Shown here: positions 11,820 to 22,157 of the stretch, one piece after another
How the letters are laid out: the number at the start of each line of letters is the position of its first letter
How positions within the stretch are numbered: the first letter of the stretch is position 1
From: Takakia lepidozioides
Lineage: Eukaryota; Streptophyta; Takakiopsida; Takakiales; Takakiaceae
Length of the DNA stretch: 64,000 nucleotides
Direction of reading: 5' to 3'
Assembly: GCA_030704615.1 (NCBI GenBank)
Contig: CM060734.1
Location: 46,206,042-46,270,041, forward strand
Made by a program: the position numbers and the translations under genes
Notes under the pieces: generated by a model
The model's input: only the letters and a program-made list of their open reading frames with translations
Told to the model about the DNA's origin: nothing
Database searches by the model: none

Positions 11820-13005
11820 GCTGGGAGCTCGCCGTTCTTGGGAGAGTCAGCTTCGTCTTAGCAGGCCGTGTTTCAATCTGTACCCGCTCGGTCCTGATTT
11901 TACAGCACGGAGCAAAGCTGGCATGAGTTTCTTAAAGATCCTTCACGATGGTGGGACAACCGCAATCGCAAGGTGTGGCTTTTTCTTAATGTACGATGTG
12001 AAGAAGTTTGTCCATCCTGCAAATGTGGGTTGTTGGCTCCTGTTAGTACCATGATTGGTATTCATCCTGATGTTTACAAGGTTCTTGGGAGAGTTAGCTT
12101 GGTCTTAGCATGCCGTGTTTCAATCTCTGCCCACTCAGCTGTACCGTGGTGGTTCTCACTAACCAATCCGACATTACCTAACTACAGACACAAGCAGCAC
12201 ACACAAGAGGTCCTCTTGGGTTCATGGTCAGTCAAATCCTCCATGGGTCATGACACAAGGTCGAGGACAATGTGGTGAGGGCACCTTCTTCTTCGACCTA
12301 TTTCAGCCTATTTTGCCCTCTCATCAGACTCGGCCCTGAATTTGAATCATGGAGCAGAGCTGGCATGAGTTTTTTTGAAGATCCTTCACGAGGGTGCGAC
12401 CGCAATCGCAAGGTGTGGTTTTTTTTTAATGTACGATGTGCAGAATTTTGTCCATCCTGCAAATGTGGGTTGTTGGCTCCATGATTTGATATTCTTCCTG
12501 ATGTTTACAAGGTTCTTGGGAGAGTCAGCTTGGTCTTAGCAAACCGTGTTTCAAAGTCTGCCTGCTCAGCTGCACCGTGGTGCAGGTTCTCACTGACCAA
12601 TCCGACATTACCTGACTACAGACACAAGCATCACACACAAGGTCAAATCCTCCATGGGTCATGACACAAGGTCAAGGACAGTGTGGTGAGGGCACCTTCT
12701 TCTTCGACCTATTTCAGCATGTTTTGCCCTCTCATCAGACGCCCTGAGATGCATATTGAATTTTGTAAGTTAGCTCATTGCTCGTTGATAAGTAGGGTTG
12801 GGGGTGTTTACTGGAACAATTCTAGGCTGTCATTGTTAGCTGCTAGCAAGAAGGCAAGGATGTATGCATAGATAGCTAAAGGATTTTGTGCAGAGGCATA
12901 GATAGCTGAAGGAGCAGGGATAGAGTGTGGGCCCAAATTCGTCCAAGAGGGCCGGATTTCAAGCTCCATTATTTCAGTGTCATCCATTCAGCCAGGGATT
13001 TCCTG
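11820..13005 (+). pseudogene. PDF-motif fragments, second subfamily (cluster 2)
   Basis: Two tandem copies of one segment (about 11825-12250 and 12340-12660) each contain a PDF first half. The first reads SWHEFLKDPSRWWDNRNRKV in one frame (about 11907-11970), the conserved W..F..DPS.WWDNR..K signature of OSB proteins. The second copy is frameshifted near 12390. Farther on (about 12935-12985) comes a second half, RPRGPDFKL. Between them lies the recurring linker at 12270-12330 and 12685-12790, also seen in clusters 1, 3 and 4. Stops and shifts rule out a working gene. Confidence 0.55.
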
Positions 13006-13039
13006 GTGACATTGCCAAGGCTTTACTCGCAACACGATG

Positions 13040-13530
13040 CTTGTAAAGCGACAGGCTGTGGCGGGCTGTGACAGGCTGTGCCCTGTGGCCTGTGGGGCTG
13101 TGACGGGCTGTGATGGGCTGTGGCGGGCTGTAACAGGCTGTGCCTTGTGGCCTGTGGGGCTGTGACGGGCTGTGAGGGGTTGTGGCCTGTGGGGCTGTGA
13201 CGGGCTGTGAGGGGCTGTGGCCTTTGGGGCTATGACCCCTGTGACCTGTGTGGGGCTATGACGAGCTGAGGGGCTGTGACAGGCTGTGCCCTGTGGCCTG
13301 TGGGGCTGTGACGGGCTGTGACGGGCTGTGGCGGGCTGTGACAGGCTGTGCCCTGTGGCCTATGGGGCTGTGAGGGGCTGTGATAGGCTGTGACCTTTGG
13401 GGCTGTGACCCTGTGACCTGTGTAGGGCTGTGACAGGCTGTGGCCTGTGTGGGGCTGTGATGGCTGTGACCAGTGAGCTGTGTGGGCCTATGCTGGTCTG
13501 TGGTGGCCCGTGTTGACCTGTGGACGGCCT
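13040..13530. repeat. GGCTGTGAC minisatellite
   Basis: Almost 500 bp of degenerate tandem repeats of GGCTGTGAC and variants such as GGCCTGTGG and GGGCTGTGA, with strong G/C strand asymmetry (few C on this strand). It decays gradually after about 13440. It lies just upstream of the gypsy element, where a 5' LTR would be expected. Confidence 0.8.
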
Positions 13531-14171
13531 GTGCTGACTCGTGGAGACACTAGTGGACTGCCTAAGGACTGGCATGTGGTCTTGAAGGCCGAATTTTGAA
13601 GCTCGTGGAGGGCGGTTTGAGGAGTATCTTCATGATATTCCCATGGTCATGCAAGTGGGGGAAGAGAGGAGAAGAAGAGTGTTGGGATGAGGGCATGTTG
13701 GGGTTAGGCATTGCTTTAGCTTCTCTTCCTCGTAGTTTCCACCCTCTCATTAGGCCAAGACCTTTCCGTAGGTGGAGGCAAGAGTCAGTCCGGGTTTGGG
13801 CTGGGGTGTCCTTGCAGGAGCAACACCGTGGAGTTGTTTTTGGTGTGGGGGAGTTGTCGTTCTGATTTCTTGTGTTTGGATCCCCTCCATACCTGCATGC
13901 TTGACTGTGCGCCATGCTAGTTTTGTGTGGGCGCTTGTTCTTATAGGTGATTGGTCCGGATTAGATCACCGGCCAGTCCTAGAGCATGCTGTCGATGGTG
14001 AGGCTGGGGTGATGACCAGCCAGACCATCATTGTTTCTTCTGTGGTGAGGTTGGAGGTGATGACCAGCCAACCATAGGAGTGCTTGCGGTGGATGCAGGT
14101 ACAGGTGTAGGCTATGTTAGGAACTTAGTATTCCAAACCATAAGCCGCAACAGGTTCTCTACCCGGTTACC
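13531..14171 (+). other. Probable untranslated 5' part of gypsy element A; no LTR found
   Basis: No long gene is seen. A short duplicated block (GGTGATGACCAGCCA) occurs at about 14009 and 14057. The 493-bp LTR at the right end of the element has no match here, so the 5' LTR is missing or too diverged to see. A start near 14100 for the element's internal region is a guess. Confidence 0.3.
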
Positions 14172-15655
14172 TTGTGGAGAGGGGGTTATGGACATGTTCA
14201 TGACATGTTGAGTGTCAACACGGAGGTGCCACTAGTTGCTAGGGACAGTGCCGGTTCGAGCACTAGCGATACTAGTGGGTACACGAGACGAGGTGTGCGG
14301 TTTAGGCCACCTTCACCTCCTGTGTCTTCTACGGAAGGTTCTAATTCGGATTGTGAATCAGGAGGACTCATACCGGCGGTGCAAGTTGTTTCTTTGCCAT
14401 TGTTGTGGGACACAAAGGAGGAGATGTATGGAGCTACCAAGGGGCCACGAAGGTACTATGGGGCGGTGGGCACCATCGAGTTGGATGATTTTATCCAAGA
14501 GTTTGATAGTTGGTGTGATTTGCAGCAAATGCACAATCCACAACTATTTACGCCTTTCATGGCATGGAAGGGGCTGTTTCAGCACCTTGAGGGGCCGCCT
14601 ATGGATGATTACCATGAGTTCAGGCGGGGGCATGAGGTTGAGATCAAGGAGTGGAGGATGTACTGGTCACCCGACTATGTCTCCATCACTAGGGGCACTA
14701 GAGCCACGAGGGCAGTGGCTACACCTGCCGCTGCACCGGCAGCTTCAGCAAGTAGCAGTGTGACTAGTGGGACTGGTGGTACAGTAGCTACGACGTCCAC
14801 CCAAGCCACTACCGCACTAGCACTAGTACCCGTGCCTGCCTTCACCCTGTTGTGGAGTTCTTCGAAGAGTTGAGAGGGAACTACCAAGGGGTGAGGACAG
14901 AGAAGTTGCGGAGCTTGCAAGAGTTCCAACGGAAGCCGACCGAGAGCTTGAGGGAGGCTTTCACTCGCATGAGGCGCTTGATAAATGTAACCCAAGGGAT
15001 TACGGAAGCTCAGGCAGTCCAATTCTGGTATGGGATATTGGACAAGGAGCTGAGGAGAAGGGTGCGGGATGCAACTCTCCTACAAGTGGCCCAACCCACC
15101 TTAGCAAATGTATTTTTGCTGGCAGAGCGGATAGAGCTCAACATGGTGGAGGAACGAGTGGTCATGGTGGGATTTGCTAAGGAGACACCACGGGGTAGTG
15201 GTGCTCCTAGCCAACCACTACCTCAACGTGCTCAAGGCAATAAGGGGGCTCAGGTGAAGCTCAGGGAAGGGCAGAGAGGACCTCAGATGCAGGGGTCTCT
15301 CCCTTCATTTGCTGGCCAACAACGGGCGGATGTGGTGTGCTGGACATGTGGAGGACCCCATGTCAAGAAGGATTGCCCAGAGGGAGGCAAAGGGCTGGCA
15401 CATGCACAGCCTGCACAGTTGCAGTGTGGGCATTGTGGCAAGCACGGGCATGGAGAGGCCCAGTGTTATGGTTTGCATCCTGAGTTGCGCCCAGGCCAGT
15501 TCCAAGGGAACAATGGTGGCCGGGGGCGAGGTGGAGCAGCCCAGAGAGGACGAGGTGGCCAGCCACGAGGTGCAGGCCAAGGGCAAGCTCAACATGGCAA
15601 GGATGCGGAGGTCAGGGTGTTGACTAAGGCATGGCCAACCGGCTTCAGCAGCTAG
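14172..15655 (+). pseudogene. gag polyprotein (one frameshift)
   Basis: Two overlapping frames, 14172-14873 and 14852-15655, make one gag when joined by a shift near 14850. The first has an acidic N-terminal part and the start of a capsid-like region (LDDFIQEFDSWCDL). The second continues the capsid (EFFEELRGNYQGV, then a retrotransposon-gag core). It then has two zinc knuckles: C163-x2-C-x3-H-x4-C175 and C192-x2-C-x4-H-x4-C205, counted in the second frame. A Gly/Arg/Gln-rich nucleic-acid-binding tail follows. Gag packages the element RNA. The change of frame could be a mutation or a programmed shift; I favour mutation because later frames are also broken. A short frame at 15631-15909 continues the polyprotein. 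Confidence 0.75.
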
Positions 15656-15915
15656 AGCAAAGGCTCGCTGCCATGGCTACAGCTCAGGTGGTACCGGCTC
15701 TAAGGCCGGATGGTCCACCTCCTGTTCCTGAGGGAGGAGATATGGGAGGCATGGGATTCATGTGTGGAGCAGCACTACCACTAGTGCAGGTGGAGTCTGC
15801 TGTAGCCGTGACTCGAGGAGCAGCACGAGTTCCTGAGCCACGAGGTGCAGAGGTAGAGTTGGATCCACAGCGTAGGGAGGCAAGCCGTCAGGCTAGGCTT
15901 CCTCAGTAATTCACA

Positions 15916-16791
15916 TTGGCGGAGACAGTGTCGACGCCATCCATGGCACCTAGTTCTCGTCCGACTGTTACTGAGGCGGAGGGAGGTTACTATGCCATTG
16001 GGAGAGCTACACGGGTAGCATCACTACCTAGTGTTGCCAAGGCTACGGCAGCTAGTGTGCTACTAGGAGCGGCCACATCTGTGTACCAGGCTCCATTGTT
16101 CTCGGCTACCATGATTGTGATGCCGGGGGTAAGACCAGCTGAGGTGTTCAGGCTGGCAGCTACACTCTGTGAGAGTGAGCAGGTTACTTCATCTTCTGCG
16201 GAGATAGTGGGAGGTGTAGTGCCGGAGGGATCCTCGGATTTGAGGGTCAAGACTGCCACGGCGGCGCCATGGCAAGCTGCAACTGCCAGGTTGATGGAGC
16301 TGCCAGCTAGGCCAGCCATTGAGCGCGCCATGGTGACACCTGGAGTTGTCATGTTAGACAACCAGGATGGCATTTTCTGTTTGAGTGGACCGGCATACAA
16401 GAGGTACCGGCCACTGCGGGTCTTGTTGGACTCGGGAGCTCAGCCATTGATGCTAGGCAGAGCTGCTATTGCAGGCTTGGGCCTCACGGAGGCGGATATG
16501 GAGCTTTGTCCTTTCCAGATACAGACATCTCTGGGAGGATCGGAGCAGGCTCGGGGCATGACACGGCGTGAGTTGGCTATCAGACTACGGCCGGATCACC
16601 CTACAGATGGCTCAGTGATGCGAGCCAAGGCCATTGTGACAGACGCAGTCTCAAACGATGTCTTGGTTGGTGGGGCAGTGTTGTACCCCATGGGCTTCAC
16701 CTTGGATTTTTGGGAGGAGTCAGCTTCCTATAGGCCTGCATGGCAGTCAGGGGAGGGCCGGCGTGTGCAGCTTCATGTGACGTTCATATGA
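15916..16791 (+). CDS. Retropepsin-like aspartic protease of gypsy element A
   Basis: A 291-residue open frame. Near residues 168-180 it has LRVLLDSGAQPLMLGR, the catalytic D-S-G-A loop with a following hydrophobic strand. About 75 residues on comes the hydrophobic flap-end segment DVLVGGAVLYPMGFTLDF, which resembles the second conserved block of gypsy proteases. It would cut the gag-pol polyprotein. The N-terminal half is low-complexity Ala/Val/Ser/Thr-rich linker. The stop at 16789-16791 separates it from the methyltransferase, which resumes in the same frame at 16924, so both may once have been one polyprotein. Confidence 0.7.
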   Translation: MAETVSTPSMAPSSRPTVTEAEGGYYAIGRATRVASLPSVAKATAASVLLGAATSVYQAPLFSATMIVMPGVRPAEVFRLAATLCESEQVTSSSAEIVGGVVPEGSSDLRVKTATAAPWQAATARLMELPARPAIERAMVTPGVVMLDNQDGIFCLSGPAYKRYRPLRVLLDSGAQPLMLGRAAIAGLGLTEADMELCPFQIQTSLGGSEQARGMTRRELAIRLRPDHPTDGSVMRAKAIVTDAVSNDVLVGGAVLYPMGFTLDFWEESASYRPAWQSGEGRRVQLHVTFI

Positions 16792-16923
16792 GGAGTTGCG
16801 GTTGCCCAGCGAGGCAAGATGCCGACACTAGCAGCATTCACAGCGGCAGTGAGTTGGCCTAGAGAGTTGCTTGAGGGCAACGCTCATTCAGAGGATGTGC
16901 CACCTCCGGGAGAGTAGGATGAC

Positions 16924-18063
16924 ATGTATGGTATGGCGGAGTTGCCTACCATGGTTGCTCAGACTCCATTGTGGGGCACGAGCAAGGATTTGCAGCGGGA
17001 TGCTGATCGACGGGTGCAACAAGCCTGGGTGGAGGCTTTTGTACCTTCAGGAGAGGAGGAGAGTGCGGGGATTACACCAGGACCACCTCAGTTGTCTCCA
17101 ATGGACACCACACCTATTGTGTGGCAGTATCCGGATGAAGGCATTTGTCTTCTGGACTTGTTTGGCGGGATCAGCACCGGATTGGCTGCTGTGTTACAGG
17201 CAGGTGTACGAGTTCGGCGTTACCTGTATGTGGAGAGGGATGAGACTGCACGACGCGTTTCACTTCGCCATGTTGCTCAGTTGGTGCAGCGGTACCCTGA
17301 GTTGTTGTCGGTGTCTGCAATTCGTGGATATCAGCAGGCCTTGCCAGCAGATATTACATTGCTGGGGGCGCAGGATTTGAAGCGGGTTGGCTCCATTGAT
17401 CTGGTAGTGGCAGGTTGGCCCTGCCAAGGGCATTCATCAGCCGGGCATGGCAATGGATTGCGAGACTCGAGGTCGGGTCTGTTTTGGGAGATGGTGCGGG
17501 TTTTGCGCCACTTGCAGCTTCATCAAGCTGTATCTCCAGCATATATCTTGGAGAATGTGCCACTGATGGGCGATTCTTGGGCCAGGGTGATGGCCAGTGT
17601 GCATCAAGTCCGGTCGTGGCTTGGGTCAGCAGTGTTGCTAGATGCAGCTACAGTGGGGTCACGGGCTCATCGACCATGGCTATGGTGGACTAACTTGATG
17701 CCACCCGCACTGCTCAAGCGTGCATTTGATGGGGTGCAGCGGCCAACACATCTCACAGTGGATAGCATTCTGGATACAGGGAGGCAGTCTCAGCGTGTGA
17801 GACACGATGACCGTTCGCCTTTGGCAGTGGTCAACAAGGTGGGTCAACCACGAGCAGCATTATCTACACTGCTCAGCTTCCCAGGATCGCATGCTTTCCG
17901 GGATAGTGGACCTGGCCTCCTGTGGGATGCTCAATTGCAGCAGTTAGTGGAGCCTAATGCTGACGAGCGTGAGTGGGCAATGGGTTTCTCCACTGGGACC
18001 ACGGCGGTGCTTCTCTTTCTGAGGCGTCACGTCGTCAGGTGTTGGGGCAAGCAATGGATCTAA
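16924..18063 (+). CDS. Cytosine-5 DNA methyltransferase (DNMT3-like) inside gypsy element A
   Basis: A 379-residue frame with C5-MTase motifs in normal order, hence not a rearranged DRM. Motif I: LLDLFGGISTGLAAVL (residues 76-91, SAM binding). Motif II: YLYVERDE. Motif IV: DLVVAGWPCQGHS, with the nucleophile Cys167. Motif VI: ILENVP (Glu210). Motif VIII: VGSRAHRPWLWWTN (244-257). Motif IX region: EREWAMGF (348-355). The sense of motifs I, II, IV and VIII is closest to DNMT3. A one-base deletion near 18012 throws the C-terminus out of frame; motif X (RRQVLGQAMDLNCLTWI) is read in the next frame (17973-18392). It lies between protease and RT. It would methylate DNA, perhaps the element's own copies. 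Apart from the C-terminal shift the core looks intact. Confidence 0.88.
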   Translation: MYGMAELPTMVAQTPLWGTSKDLQRDADRRVQQAWVEAFVPSGEEESAGITPGPPQLSPMDTTPIVWQYPDEGICLLDLFGGISTGLAAVLQAGVRVRRYLYVERDETARRVSLRHVAQLVQRYPELLSVSAIRGYQQALPADITLLGAQDLKRVGSIDLVVAGWPCQGHSSAGHGNGLRDSRSGLFWEMVRVLRHLQLHQAVSPAYILENVPLMGDSWARVMASVHQVRSWLGSAVLLDAATVGSRAHRPWLWWTNLMPPALLKRAFDGVQRPTHLTVDSILDTGRQSQRVRHDDRSPLAVVNKVGQPRAALSTLLSFPGSHAFRDSGPGLLWDAQLQQLVEPNADEREWAMGFSTGTTAVLLFLRRHVVRCWGKQWI

Positions 18064-18518
18064 ATTGCTTGACCTGGATTATCAGCTTGGCTATGGCTGA
18101 GCAACGAAGAGTGCGGAGTGCACTTCCCTTGACGGTCTCTCTGCCTACCGAGACGGTACAGGCAGTGAGTGGGGGCGAGCAGGTGAGGACCACGAGGTGC
18201 AGGCCGCATCCATGGCACACGTGGGAGGTGCTCGAGGTTCAGAAGGAGTTGGCAGCCAAGGCGGCGGTGATGGATCAGTTTGGGGATTTTTCTCGGATTG
18301 AGGAGGTCCTCAAGGATGGGGTGATGGGGCAAGATGAGACATTGTCACTGACAGAGGAGGCAGTGGTCACTACTCAAGAGGTTGCAGCATAGCAACCACG
18401 GGACGCGTCTTCTACCTCTAAGCCTGCTTGACTCAAGGTTGCAGTCACGGAGGACAACTGGGAGCCTGATGTTGGACCTATAGTCACCGGAGAAGAGAGA
18501 CGACGTATACGGCGGTTC

Positions 18519-19785
18519 TTGAGGGCTTACAGGATCTGCTTTGCCTTCAGTTTGAAGGACTTAGGAGCACTGAAGGGTCAAGAGATTCGCATTGAGTTGG
18601 CCACTGACACGCCAATCTTTCGGAGACCCTATAGATACAGTGACATGGAGAGGTCTTTGATTCAGATGAGGACTCAAGATCTCTGGGAGGCAGGTTTGGT
18701 GGAGCTCTCTGGTGGAGGTATGCTTCAGCACTTCAGCCACAGTGATGCCAGCCAAGATGGACGGCAATTGGACGGAGAGACGTATGTGCGGTGATTACCG
18801 GCCTGTAAATCGTCAGACCAAGTCCGATAAGTATGCCATGCCAACACCAGAGGAGATCTTTGATGCCATCGGGCATGCTAAGGTCTTTAGCACTTTGGAT
18901 TTACGATCCGAATATCACCAGTTGTCAATCAAGGAGGCGGACAAGCAGAAGACTACATTCTGGGGGATCGATGAGCACGGCAAGGATTGCCTATATCAGT
19001 GGCGGTTCTTACCATTTGGCTTAAGAATGCTCGTGCAGAGTTTCAGAGAGTCATGGATAGGATTCTAGCAGGGGTGGACTTTGCTTGGTGCTACATAGAT
19101 GACATCATCATCTTTAGTGTTACGATGGAGGAGCATGAGAGACACCTTCAGGTAGTATTGGAGCGCTTGAGAGCGCACGGATTGAAGTTGCATCCGGGGA
19201 AGTGCAAGTTTTTCCACAACCAGATTGAGTATCTGGGTCACATGATATATCCTGAAGGATTGGGGGTACAGTATACTAAGGTAGAGGCCATTGCACAAAT
19301 TCCACGCCCCACGGATGTGAGCCGAGTTCGAGCTTTCATGGGGTTGGCAAACTATTATAGACGGTTTGTCAAGGGATTTAGTACCATTGCAAAGGCTCTA
19401 ACCAAGCTGACCAAGGTGGACCAGGAGTGGCAGTGGGAAGATGAGCAGGAACGAGCTTTTCAAGAGCTCAAGGCAAGGTTGACCTCGGCGCCTATCCTGA
19501 GACAACCTATCAGGGGGCGTCCCTTTCAGCTGCATATGGATTGGAGCATGCTGGGGCTTGGAGCGGTGCTCACACAGGTGGATGACACTTCAGTATCTAT
19601 ACGGCAATCTTTTCACCCTTGTCACGGATCACCAGCCACTCAAGTGGTTGATGGAGTCAGACAAGCTTACGGGGAAGCTTGCACGGTGGACACTCATACT
19701 CCAGGAGTATGACTTTCAGGTTGTGCATCGACCGGGTTTGGTCAATCGGGATGCGGATGGATTGAGTCGCAATCCATGCATGAGC
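18519..19785 (+). pseudogene. Reverse transcriptase and RNase H of gypsy element A (frameshifted)
   Basis: The RT is split over three frames. The first (18519-18720) has KDLGALKGQEIRIEL and the fingers segment. The second (about 18760-19020) has MCGDYRPVNRQT, FSTLDLRSEYHQL and the FLPFGL block. The third (about 19020-19700) has the catalytic YIDDII at 19092-19109, the gypsy thumb (YLGHMI) and LANYYRRFVKGFS. RNase H begins with FQLHMDWSMLGLGAVLTQ but then jumps to the late segment LVTDHQPLKWLM in another frame (from about 19600). Roughly 40 expected residues are missing, and the end of the domain (HRPGLVNRDADGLSR) follows. The frameshifts and deletion make this copy inactive. Confidence 0.85.
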
Positions 19786-20079
19786 CAGCAGGATGACACT
19801 GGAGCTCGGTGGCATGGTGAGACGGACAAGGAGATGGTGCCGGGATGGCACGCATCTCCATTTTTGTGTATCTTGGCATCGGGAGGTCAGGTTGGACCTA
19901 CAACAGGGATGACTGTAGACGGAGTGTCTGAGGACCCTGAGGCTAGTGATGAGCCAAGTGGTGCCAGAGATATACATGAGGATTTGGCTGTGTTGGACTA
20001 CCTCCGCACGGGAGACACGACAGCCACTGTGACTGCTAGGAAGAGGGATTGGATCCTGCAACGAGCCAAGAGGTTCAAG

Positions 20080-21403
20080 TGGGAAGGGATACACCTACTT
20101 CGAGTGTGGGAGGATGGTCGGGTGAGGATTGTGCCTCACCCCACACAGCGTGCACGGTTAGTGCGGCATGCCCATGAAGAGTTGGGCATTTTGGAGTGCG
20201 ACGCACTCACAGTTTACTGCAAGGGCAATATTGGTGGCGTGGTATGCATACAGAGGTGCAACAGTTCGTGGCTAGGTGCATGGTGTGTGACAGGGTGCGT
20301 GCTTCATTCAACACCCCTACACCACAGTTGCATCCTTACCAATCATGGGATTGGGCTACAGGTGGAGTCTTGACTTCGCAGGACCGTTGCCACTGACTAT
20401 GCGCCACCACAGATATGTGTTGGTGATGGTCTCCAAGTGGATTGAGTTGGTTCCATTGCCTGACAAGGCTAGTGAGGGGGCTGCGTATGCATTCTTGGAT
20501 TGTGTGCTTAGCCGATTTGGTGCTCCAGCTGAGGTACTCACGGACCAAGGGAGAGAGTTCTTGGGGGGGTTTCAGGCTTTGTATGATAAAGCCTTGATAG
20601 ACCACTGCACCACTTCTCGAGATCATCCTGAGGCCGATGGCTTAGCAGAGAGAGTTGTTCAGACGGTGAAGAGGGGTTTGCGCAAGTATGGCTTGCAGAA
20701 GGGACACCTAGGAGATTGGGATCTTCAGGTTCCTTGGTTAGCCATGGGCTACAGGTTCAGCAAACAAGCATCACTTGCCTCCTTCTCACCATATTTCCTT
20801 TTCTTTGGCCGAGAGCCGGATTTGCCTGCAGCCATTTGTAGGGACACTGCTCAAGTCCTTAACCTTGACGATCCGGATGTGTGGGTACGTGCATGTGATC
20901 AGCGTGCAGAGTTGTTCAAAAAAGTCATGCCCATGGCTTTTGAGAACCTTGCCATTGCACAACACCGTGATACGTTGAGGTATGCCACTATACGTGGTAG
21001 AGGATATCGTCCTGGGGTTCGGAGGTTTAGCCCTGGTGACTATGTTTATTTGCAGCAGACTGCTCCTATGACTCTAGATGTTACTGCAGGGCGTGTTATT
21101 CTGAGGGTTCGAGAGGTGTTGCCCTCAGGGGTCCTGATCTTGGAGGGTCGGGATGGCATGACTTGGAAGAACCATGTGTGTAATTGTGCGCCATGTCACC
21201 TTCCCAATGTCGATGGCAGAGTTGACCCAAACTTGGCAGTGGTACTTGCAGGTTTGAGGTGCATGCTCTGTGGGTCTGCCAAAGGGGCAGCCACCATGCT
21301 GGTGTATGATCGATGCTCAAGGGGTTGGTATATGGGATGCTTGACACCACCTCTTGAGAAGGTTCCTGACGGAGATTGGTTGTGTCCACACTGCTTGGGA
21401 TAG
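20080..21403 (+). pseudogene. Integrase with C-terminal PHD-like finger of gypsy element A
   Basis: An HHCC zinc domain (about 20165-20320) is broken by frameshifts: HAHEELGI, then in another frame YWWRGMHTEVQQFVARCMVC. The core is in one 352-residue frame (20345-21403) with the DDE triad D10 (WSLDFAGP), D67 (LTDQGREF) and E102 (HPEADGLAERV), spaced as in retroviral integrases. At the C-terminus, where many gypsy elements carry a chromodomain, there is a PHD-like finger: CMLCG, YDRCSRGWYMGCLTPPL, GDWLCPHC. Compared with the C4HC3 consensus, the third Cys and the His are both Tyr, so zinc binding is doubtful here. PHD fingers read histone H3 tails, so the domain may once have guided target choice. 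Confidence 0.8.
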
Positions 21404-21663
21404 TGGCAGTGGACATGACTGGAGGCAGCTAACAAGACATGGGAGGCCAAGCTCATAGAAGTCAATACATGAGATCCCAAGCTCAAGTTCACAGGTTGCA
21501 AGACGGCGACTAACAATGGGGCAACTCTTGCACCCGGCCTCGTGATCTATCGAGTTTGAGTGTAGTAGGGATAGTGGTGGAGGACTTAGTGAGGCTATGG
21601 TCACTATCACATCTTGTGGCTACCTGGACTTAGAGGGACCTAAGCACCAGCTAAGGGGGCGAT

Positions 21664-22156
21664 TGTGTGGACTAGTGACTGCCATAGTGGGCAGCATAGT
21701 GGCAGCCTAATGACTGACTAGTTGTAGCCTAGTGGTTGGACTAGTGGTATACTAATGTGTGGTGTGCACATGTGTTATGTGGTTTTGGACAGCGATGTAG
21801 TTTGTGTAGCGATATGTATGCGCACGACAGGTGTCAAGTTATTTTACCACTAGTGTAAAACTAGCTAGGAAATAGCTAGCTTTTACATATTGACATTTGG
21901 GATTGGCCCAAGTGTCAATCCAGGGGTCAAGGCAGATTTAGGCCCTGGAGTGGTTATTTTCACGGCAAGTGCGGGAGGCTCATCTTTCTTGAGTTGAGCC
22001 TCAGCGCCTAGCTATGGCGCCGTAGTGTGGATTCCCCATGGCGTGGGGTGCACTTGGCTTGACTTGTATTTGAGTGATGAGGTTATATATGCATGAGTTT
22101 ATGCTTCAGCTTTGTGAGCTCGCATGAGCTTGTGCTTGTATTCTTCTTCTTTATCA
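21664..22156 (+). mobile_element. 3' LTR of gypsy element A (493 bp)
   Basis: It starts with TGTGTGGACTAG after a purine tract (AAGGGGGCG) and ends in CA at 22156, the usual TG...CA borders. The U3 part is rich in CTAGTG repeats. A TATA-like TTATATATGC at about 22083 fits the LTR promoter, with R/U5 after it. A second copy of the same LTR begins one base later at 22158. Confidence 0.8.
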
Positions 22157-22157
22157 T

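Larger units (their letters stand above)
14100..22156 (+). mobile_element. Ty3/gypsy retrotransposon A carrying a DNMT3-like methyltransferase and a PHD-like finger
   Basis: Order on the plus strand: gag with two zinc knuckles, aspartic protease, cytosine-5 DNA methyltransferase, reverse transcriptase, RNase H, integrase with a C-terminal PHD-like finger, polypurine tract (about 21652-21660), 3' LTR. RT before integrase identifies Ty3/gypsy. The methyltransferase between protease and RT is foreign to the standard gypsy set. The coding region is broken by several frameshifts and stops, RNase H has an internal deletion and no 5' LTR is seen, so this copy cannot move by itself. A relative lies inverted at 22337-25350, which shows that the methyltransferase belongs to the family and is not a chance insertion. 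Confidence 0.85.

Noticed and set aside
16924-18063. Methyltransferase as an independent host gene
   Set aside because: It lies in order between protease and RT of a gypsy element, in the protease frame, and the same order recurs in element B.
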